From an uncultured Pseudomonadota bacterium (lineage in GTDB: Bacteria; Pseudomonadota; Alphaproteobacteria; RF32; CAG-239), in NCBI GenBank assembly GCA_902796625.1, contig CADBPX010000099.1:1-6957 (forward strand): DNA of 6,957 bases, given 5' to 3'. Each line of letters begins with the position of its first letter. The stretch's first letter is position 1. The notes under the pieces were generated by a model. It saw nothing but the letters and a program-made list of their open reading frames with translations. It did no database searches and had not been told where the DNA came from. This document shows positions 5,993 to 6,957 of the stretch, piece by piece. A program made the position numbers and the translations under genes.

Positions 5993-6020
5993 TTTACATT
6001 TTGCAAAAACAGACTATAAA
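5993..6020 (+). promoter_or_regulatory. predicted promoter of the MATE transporter gene
   Basis: TTTACA (5993-5998, 5 of 6) and TATAAA (6015-6020, 5 of 6) are separated by 16 nt. The start would be near 6027, leaving a leader of about 20 nt that contains the ribosome site GAGG at 6037-6040. The -10 box lies inside the inverted repeat CAGACT-N6-AGTCTG. Confidence 0.6.
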
Positions 6021-6027
6021 CAGTCTG
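6010..6027. promoter_or_regulatory. inverted repeat over the MATE promoter -10 box, possible operator
   Basis: CAGACT (6010-6015) and AGTCTG (6022-6027) are perfect 6-bp inverted arms with a 6-nt centre, covering the -10 box and the predicted start. The size and position fit a dimeric repressor site such as those of TetR- or MarR-type regulators that often control efflux genes. No regulator gene is in the window, so this is a proposal. Confidence 0.35.
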
Positions 6028-6046
6028 ATTACAATTGAGGAAAACA

Positions 6047-6957
6047 ATGATAAATGATTTAACTGTCGGACATCCGTTAAAATTAATTATAAAATTTGCC
6101 ATTCCGCTTCTGATCGGCAACTTATTTATGCAGATTTATCAAATTTCCGACATGATTATTGTCGGACATTTAATCAGTGTCAATGCCCTAGCAGCCATTG
6201 GGGCTTCTGCTCCGATTTATATGGTATTTTTGATGATTGCCTTTGGCTTTACCGGCGGATTAACCGTCGTAACCGCACAAAGATTCGGCGCAAAAGACAA
6301 TGACGGAGTTCGTTTATCTGTATTTCACAGCCTAATTGCCTCGGTTATTCTCAGCATTTTTATGACTATCGGCTTGCTATGGGGATTACATCCTCTATTG
6401 CACCTGATGAATATGCCGGCAGAAATTTATGATCAAGCGTATGATTTTATGTATGTTTTGTCTTTGAGTTCGGTAATGATTATCATGTATAATCTTCTAT
6501 CCGGTTTTATACGTGCTCTCGGTGACAGTAAAACGCCGCTGTATTTTTTAATTTTTTGTTCGTTGATTAATATTATCTTGAATTTTGTATTTATCCAATA
6601 TTTTCATTGGGGCGTTGTCGGTTCAGCCGCCGGAACATTAGCCGCTAATACCATCTCGGTAATAATATGCTTTATTTATATGTGGCACAAATTCCCGTTG
6701 TTGCGCTTATCGCGGCAATTTATGTTTTTCCGCGGAAAAATTATGCGCGACCACTTACGTATAGCCTGCCCGATGGCCCTGCAGTTTTCCATATTGTCAT
6801 TCAGCATTATGATAATTCAGAGCGTTTGTAATTCTTTTGGTCCGGACATTATTGCCGCCTTTGCCGCAGCTCTCAGAATCGAACATTTTGCCACGCAACC
6901 TTTAATGGCTATCGGACTTGCTATGGCAACATTTTCAGCCCAAAACTGGGGAGCCAA
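6047..6957 (+). CDS. MATE-family multidrug/sodium antiporter (5' part; 3' end outside window)
   Basis: The first 303 residues of a MATE-family inner-membrane transporter, a family that exports drugs or metabolites in exchange for Na+ or H+; full members are about 440-460 residues. The N-terminus shows the family pattern: PLLIGNLFMQIYQISDMIIVGHLISVN, then ALAAIGASAPIYM and, later, the loop FIRALGDSKTPLYF after helix 4. About seven hydrophobic segments can be placed (roughly 12-35, 48-70, 90-113, 132-155, 163-185, 190-212, 240-262), so the first MatE repeat is complete and the second begins. ATG at 6047 is preceded by GAGG with a 6-nt gap. No stop occurs before the window end. It is divergent from tRNA-Val. 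The substrate cannot be told from the sequence, nor can the subfamily (NorM-, DinF- or MepA-like) be fixed. Confidence 0.93.
   Translation, partial: MINDLTVGHPLKLIIKFAIPLLIGNLFMQIYQISDMIIVGHLISVNALAAIGASAPIYMVFLMIAFGFTGGLTVVTAQRFGAKDNDGVRLSVFHSLIASVILSIFMTIGLLWGLHPLLHLMNMPAEIYDQAYDFMYVLSLSSVMIIMYNLLSGFIRALGDSKTPLYFLIFCSLINIILNFVFIQYFHWGVVGSAAGTLAANTISVIICFIYMWHKFPLLRLSRQFMFFRGKIMRDHLRIACPMALQFSILSFSIMIIQSVCNSFGPDIIAAFAAALRIEHFATQPLMAIGLAMATFSAQNWGA

Overview
The window looks like part of a low-GC bacterial chromosome, most probably an alphaproteobacterium from an oxygen-poor, host-associated niche. This is inferred from three things: the style of the RNA methyltransferase C-terminus (DQF-x-YS-x-HFEL), a flavodiiron O2/NO-scavenging protein, and the AT-rich spacers. 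No marker gene here fixes the taxon.

Left part (1-2407), plus strand: the 3' end of an RNA m5U methyltransferase of the RlmD/TrmA family overlaps a complete transketolase gene (tkt) by 4 bp (ATGA), so the two look translationally coupled. A strong hairpin terminator follows. It also serves, from the other side, the convergent minus-strand gene.

Middle part (2408-5436), minus strand: three genes read right to left. They are a PD-(D/E)XK nuclease-like protein with an HsdR N-terminal-type domain (373 aa, AT-rich, without HsdM/HsdS or a helicase), a complete flavodiiron protein (399 aa, all six di-iron ligands present), and an unrecognised 151-aa protein of higher GC. The spacers suggest separate promoters rather than one tight operon.

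Right part (5437-6957): upstream of the nuclease-like gene, on the same strand, lies a roughly 200-nt stretch that folds into a long rod with a branched tip and ends in an intrinsic terminator 30 bp before the gene's start codon. It could be a free-standing structured RNA (6S-like in size and rod shape, but not identified) or a terminating leader that controls the nuclease-like gene. A 9-nt alternative pairing overlaps the terminator arm, which fits the second idea. Next come a tRNA-Val(UAC) with encoded CCA, its terminator and its promoter. Divergently from these, on the plus strand, starts a MATE-family efflux transporter cut by the window edge. An inverted repeat sits over its predicted -10 box.

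The most interesting parts are the RNA plus solo nuclease-like gene, the orphan 151-aa gene, and an identical 16-nt A-tract/-35 promoter module found upstream of both the orphan gene and tRNA-Val. Apart from the methyltransferase-transketolase pair, no shared pathway links the genes.
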